Below are positions 60,032 to 64,000 of a stretch of DNA of 64,000 nucleotides, piece by piece. Source of the DNA: Petunia secreta (taxonomy: Eukaryota > Streptophyta > Magnoliopsida > Solanales > Solanaceae); assembly GCA_029990175.1 (NCBI GenBank), contig JARKIP010000038.1, positions 22,947,501 through 23,011,500 of the forward strand, read 5' to 3'. The translations under genes were made by a program, and so were the position numbers. Position 1 is the stretch's first letter, and the number at the start of each line of letters is the position of its first letter. The notes beneath the pieces were generated by a model. It was not told where the DNA came from. It searched no databases and saw only the letters and a list, made by a program, of their open reading frames with translations.

Positions 60032-60049
60032 TGGGGCCGTTGCCGGGGA
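60032..60049 (+). other. A4 tRNA-Asp primer-binding site
   Basis: TGGGGCCGTTGCCGGGGA, one mismatch (G for C at position 4) to the tRNA-Asp complement, 6 bp after the LTR. Confidence 0.88.
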
Positions 60050-60147
60050 CTAAATTGACTGTTTTCTTTTTGAACAATTAATTATTTTCTATTCAGGTTT
60101 AATTTTTTTTATTCTATTTTTAGTTTATTATTGTATTACTAGTTTAC

Positions 60148-61137
60148 ATGGCATCTTTTAATGAAAGTGGGTTGAATGATGGTTGCTCAAATTTTATTGA
60201 TTCTTGTCTACTTTGTGGAGGACATCACTTTTGGGAAAATTGTCCGAGTCTTTCAACCCTGCGAGACTGGTTATGTGAATTTTCTACCACCTTCGATTGG
60301 AATTTTTGTAAATTGTGTGGTGGTCGGTGGAATGATTGTCCTAAATGTCATGCTCCTTCCCCCAATAATTGTTGTGATGATTCTAATGATGTTTGTGAGT
60401 TTGACAGGAGCGATAAAGTGCAGGTTGTTAGCGAAACTTGGCTAATGGAGCAAGCCAAACTCTTAGAAGCTTATGGGGATTTCAGGAATGAACTTACAAA
60501 TATGACAAGGCAATTTATGGAAGAAAGGGTTGTGCTCAGGCAAGAGATCGACGAATTTGGCTTGACTATTCACGACTTGGAGGAGAATTTGAGTAATATG
60601 GTTGAGGTGTCTAATGCCCACTTATCAGTTGTCGTGAATAGTAGATTTGAGATAGAAGAGCTTAGAAGCCAATTTGAGGAGCAAAAAGTGAAATTCCTAC
60701 CATTCGACCTAATATTAGTTGATGATGCCGAAGTTGAGGAAATCACATTAGAGTCAGTTGAGGAAATAGAAAACATCATATTTGAGGACTCTAGTATTTG
60801 TGCAAGTGAGGGTGTCAAAAGTAATGCAACTTTAGAATTGAAGCGCATTAGACCTCATTCCAATCATTTTTCAACATTGTGTTTGGATGGTGACATGAAA
60901 ATTGAGCCACTCGAGCTTATGAAGAAACCCAAGGAGGAGGAACAAGATGCCTATATTTTAAAGTTTGTGATGTTGAGGAGACAAAACGACATCCCTCATT
61001 TAAAGGCCAAGAAGTGTAAAATGCGACAATGGTTACTTGGTCCTTTTGTACTTTTGCCACCACCCCAATACCATAGTCGTAAGCTTGAGGCAAAGTTGGG
61101 GATTCAATTCATTAGTTCAAGGTGGAGACAAAAGTGA
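60148..61137 (+). CDS. Novel 329-aa zinc-knuckle/coiled-coil protein of A4
   Basis: Intact ORF in the place of gag-protease, ATG 123 nt after the LTR and TGA at 61135. Residues ~18-32 hold CLLCGGHHFWENC, the same CX2CX3HX4C spacing as the A1 gag knuckle. A second Cys cluster follows at ~52-78 (CKLCGGRW...CPKC...CC). Residues ~95-190 are heptad-like and rich in Glu, Leu and Asn (likely coiled coil). ~190-235 is acidic. The C-terminus is basic with KMRQWLLGPF and a Pro-rich LPPPQYHS. No capsid fold, DLGA protease or pol motif recognised. An RNA-binding, packaging-type role is possible from the knuckle, but that is inference. I do not recognise the protein as a named family. Confidence 0.85.
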   Translation: MASFNESGLNDGCSNFIDSCLLCGGHHFWENCPSLSTLRDWLCEFSTTFDWNFCKLCGGRWNDCPKCHAPSPNNCCDDSNDVCEFDRSDKVQVVSETWLMEQAKLLEAYGDFRNELTNMTRQFMEERVVLRQEIDEFGLTIHDLEENLSNMVEVSNAHLSVVVNSRFEIEELRSQFEEQKVKFLPFDLILVDDAEVEEITLESVEEIENIIFEDSSICASEGVKSNATLELKRIRPHSNHFSTLCLDGDMKIEPLELMKKPKEEEQDAYILKFVMLRRQNDIPHLKAKKCKMRQWLLGPFVLLPPPQYHSRKLEAKLGIQFISSRWRQK

Positions 61138-63227
61138 TGAAGTTATTTTCGTCGTGCCGCGACGTTAAATCAAGCGCTTCTTGGGAGGCAACCCAATTTG
61201 CTTGCTTTACTTTTATTTATTTTTATTATTATTTTTATAGTTGTATATTACTTTGGGTGATTTTTTGGATTGCAGGTTCATGTAATGTAAAGTTTAAGTG
61301 TGGGGTGTCCTCACCCCCTTGCCTAATATTGCTGACCTGTTGGGGGAAGTCTGAGTACCTCATGTTATACGGACGCTTGGTGGATTCGTGATAGAGATGG
61401 TGTCACTGCTAGCGCCAAAGGCTAGATCTTTTGGCCTTCAGGGAAGTTCCTTAACTCTTATACTTTATTTTTAGCACTGAGGACAGTGCATAGTTTAAGT
61501 GTGGGGTGGGGAACTACCCTTTATCTATTTTTGAGGTTAGGGATGCATGTACCGTAGGATTTTTCTTTTGTCACTTGACTTTATTTTGATTTATTTCTTG
61601 CTTTAATATATGAAAAAAAAATAGAAAACCAATGAAAAATTCCAAAAAGATTTTCCTTTTAATTTTATTAGTGGTACATGTCATCCACCCCGTGGTTTTT
61701 CTTATGGCCTCGGTTCTTTTCCACGGGGAGGCCTTTGAACCGGGTAGTATTTCTATTTTTAGGATTAGGATAGTTAGTTGTAGATGACCTTAGATGAAGG
61801 AAATAGGTGGAATGCTAGGTGCCTTTGATGTGTTTGATACCGGTGGACTTGAACTTGATTGCATGTGCTATTTGTGGTGTCCTTGGGTTTTAATTCGATG
61901 CATGCCTAAAGAAAAAAAAACAAGGAACGACCCCCTTGAGATGCTTGAGTCCGCTTGTGACTTGATTGTTAACCCTTGTGCATGAGTGCTTAAATTTCCA
62001 CAAGTTGCATTCTAGATGCTTGAGTGAGAGTTGTTGATGGAACCTTTTTGTGTGGATCATGTGCAATGTGTGTTGTGAGGCATGTTCTTGTTTACTCCAT
62101 GTTGCATATTAATGTCTAGAACTTGCCCCATGTGTGTGCAAAGCGAAATCCTAGGTTTGCTCTAGTCGTGAAATGATACTAGGCCTTCTTTTGTTTGCCT
62201 ACCCTTACATATATACCTTGGAAAAAAATTGTTGTTGTGATTTCTTTGATCCTTTTTATTGGTACCCACACCCCGAGCCTACCCATTTGTTCTAAATTGT
62301 CGCTTTTGGCCCTTTACTCCTTAAGCACTTTAGTTGATATTGTGTCGTTATGTTGGAGTTGTGGTTGGATTTTGGGAGGTTTTTGAGCGGAGCTAATGAA
62401 GGGGAATAATTGTTAAAATTGTGAAGTAGTGAAAAGCATTGGCAAGGTTGGAAAGTAATGAGTTGAAAAGAAAAAAAAATATAGCAGAGTTGAAAAGAAA
62501 AGAAAAAAATTGTGGAAAAAGAAATAAAGAGAAAAGAATATCCATTCCTTGCTAGTGTGTGCTTAAAAGAAAAATGCTACTTGTTGGGAAGGTGTATGTG
62601 TGATAGTTGTGATTGGGTGGCTTGTTGAGAATTGTGGAGAAATATTTGTGATGTATTAAAGTGCTTAGGGAGGTAGTCACTATTACCCATATGTATCCTA
62701 CCAACCCCTTAGCCTACATTACGACCTTTCTAAAGTCCTAGTTAATCCCGATTGGAGTGAGCTTACATTAGTGGAGTCCTACACTACGGGCAAGCCTATG
62801 GTACATTGTGTGTGACATGTGAGACTTCCATGAGAGTGAGTGAATTCGTTTGCTATTGTCCCCATTCTATTCTTGATATTCATGGTTGTGTGTGATACTT
62901 GGGGGACAATCTTTTGCTTCATATTGGTGAGGGCGCATGGTTTGCATGAAATAGGTGAAATTGATGGTTCTTGGTTGAGTAGATAGGTGTGATTTTGTGG
63001 GAGCATGGTTGCATTAAGTTGAGTTTGTGCATTTGAGCTATTTTGGGGCGGTTGTTCTCATATTTTTGGTTTTGGTAAATTGTTGGCATGTTTGTGGATC
63101 CATAGTAGTCATATGTGCATTTATTCAATGATCGGTATCAACCATAGTCATGGGCAGACCTGTTCTACCTAGGTTGGAAGTTATTTGTGATTGCTCGAGG
63201 GTGAGCAAAGGTTCAAGTGTGGGGTGG
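61138..63227 (+). other. A4 3' noncoding region
   Basis: About 2.1 kb homologous to A1 9377-11408 and A3. Acceptor-like TTGCAG at 61270-61275; TTAAGTGTGGGGTG motifs at about 61295, 61496 and 63212, the last being the likely polypurine tract next to the LTR. No protein-coding region is supported. Confidence 0.75.
61150..61196 (+). ncRNA. Two-hairpin RNA motif after the A4 stop codon
   Basis: CGTCGTGCCGCGACG (61150-61164), 12 nt after the stop, then TTGGGAGGCAACCCAA (61181-61196). Relative to A1/A3 the stem pair C-G has become T-A on both sides, a compensatory change that supports pairing. Confidence 0.75.
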
Positions 63228-64000
63228 TGATGTTTGGCATTTTATGCCTATATTTCCTTAATATTTCCTCACGTTTTAGTACCTTATTCGCTCGTTTTAT
63301 TGTTTATGAATGTGATTTTGCACTGATTTAATGTCGTGTGTATGTAGGTTGTTGTGCAGTGCAATTGGAGCTTTTAAGAGCATGATTGAGCGAGAAAAGA
63401 TTGGATTTTGATTGAGGATTGGATCGAGCACACGAAGGCACAACACGAAACGAGAAAAGGAGGAACGGAACAGAAAAATGGCTGGGCGCTGTGGGCCATG
63501 CGCCGCGCCCTCCAGCACGCGCCACCCCCAGGCGCGGTTCTCCATGCGCCGAGGAACAAAAGCATGCCAAGTTCGACGGGTTCTGATTGTTGTAGCGCGT
63601 TACGAGGCGCGGGGCGCCCGTTATAGCGCCCCTGGAGCGGTTTTTACTTCCTATTTCGTCTAGGATTAGGTGTAACTTATTACTAGGTGTTTGTAAACCC
63701 TATAAATACTCTTTTACTTAGTTTTTGAGAAGAGTTCAGACCTTTGGAGCAAGTTTTGGAGGAGAGGGGAGGAGCCCTAGATGTCTTCTACACAAGTTCT
63801 TTCTCTCTTTCTCTTATTCTTCTCTTTAATTCTATAGTTTGTTTGTTCTCGGGTTAGAGTAAATACATGAAGGTTGATGTTTGAAAGTTGATTTCTATAT
63901 ATTGATTTACCATTATGGATTGTTTATTCTTTCTTGATCATAATTGTTTGATTATTGAGGCCTGATAATTGAACACTATCTATGGTTTTTAGATTGAACT
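63228..64000 (+). repeat. A4 3' LTR, cut by the window edge
   Basis: First 773 bp of the 3' LTR, colinear with 58712-59484 without gaps. TATAAATA at 63701. Confidence 0.95.

Larger units (their letters stand above)
54165..64000 (-). mobile_element. A3: Athila-like gag-protease element, continues past the right edge
   Basis: Minus orientation, interrupted by A4. Visible: 3' LTR (55513-54165), ~2-kb noncoding region, hairpin motif, gag-protease (58711-57563). The first half of gag, leader and 5' LTR lie beyond A4 outside the window. Left flank GTATA (54160-54164) would be its target duplication. Closely related to A1. Confidence 0.85.
58712..64000 (+). mobile_element. A4: young non-autonomous Athila-derived element with a novel ORF
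   Basis: 5' LTR (58712-60025), primer site (60032-60049), leader, 329-aa ORF (60148-61137), hairpin motif, ~2-kb conserved 3' region, 3' LTR from 63228 and past the edge. Inserted in A3 gag; flank CTCGT (58707-58711) is the expected target duplication. The first 773 bp of the LTRs differ at 8 positions with no indels (~1.0%). No gag capsid, protease, RT or integrase, so mobilisation in trans. Confidence 0.92.

Overview
This is a plant nuclear window, almost certainly Solanaceae. The evidence is a broken NLR of the R1 late-blight type, two SINEs that resemble Solanaceae SolS/TS families, and very dense nested retrotransposons. Names A1-A4, B and T below are mine. The only host-type gene is the NLR pseudogene on the minus strand (2039-6149). 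Almost everything from 6.7 kb onward is mobile DNA. No rRNA, tRNA gene or CRISPR array was seen.

Layout. 1-1500: AT-rich intergenic DNA with a TG/TA microsatellite. 2039-6149: R1-like NLR with at least four stops and four frameshifts. 6729-6944: hAT-type MITE. 6978-12753: A1, an Athila-like (Ty3/gypsy, tRNA-Asp primed) element with broken gag-protease, no polymerase, and a truncated 5' LTR. 12764-14736: A2, an inverted relative reduced to LTR-primer site-LTR. 15286-35120: a Mutator-like element (MULE) with ~190-bp terminal inverted repeats and a near-perfect 9-bp target duplication. It carries a decayed transposase (+) and a convergent GRF zinc-finger gene (-). Its transposase N-terminus is split by B (16069-30784, minus), a 14.7-kb Athila-like element with gag, protease, RT, RNase H, integrase and a third ORF, all broken. 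35281-37735: SINEs, a Stowaway-like MITE and a minisatellite. 37740-52870: an L1-like LINE split by a Ty1/copia fragment, which is itself split by T (41331-49550, minus), a gag-only Ty3/gypsy element with an initiator-Met primer site. 52964-53221: a second Stowaway-like MITE. 54165-64000: A3 (minus), with an open gag-protease ORF, interrupted by A4 (58712 onward, plus). A4 has LTRs differing at 8 of 773 positions. Both A3 and A4 run off the right edge.

Most interesting points. A1, A3 and A4 share LTRs, leader/primer site and a ~2-kb 3' noncoding region, but A4 has replaced gag-protease with an intact 329-aa ORF that keeps a gag-like zinc knuckle followed by a predicted coiled coil. In A1, A3, A4 and B a two-hairpin RNA motif starts 11-16 nt after the stop codon, whichever ORF precedes it, and one stem shows paired base changes. 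The MULE pairs a transposase with a GRF zinc-finger protein in a convergent layout like mudrA/mudrB. Nesting and LTR divergence give a relative order: T and B are older, A3 is older than A4, and A4 is recent. All identifications are from reading motifs; no database search was run.
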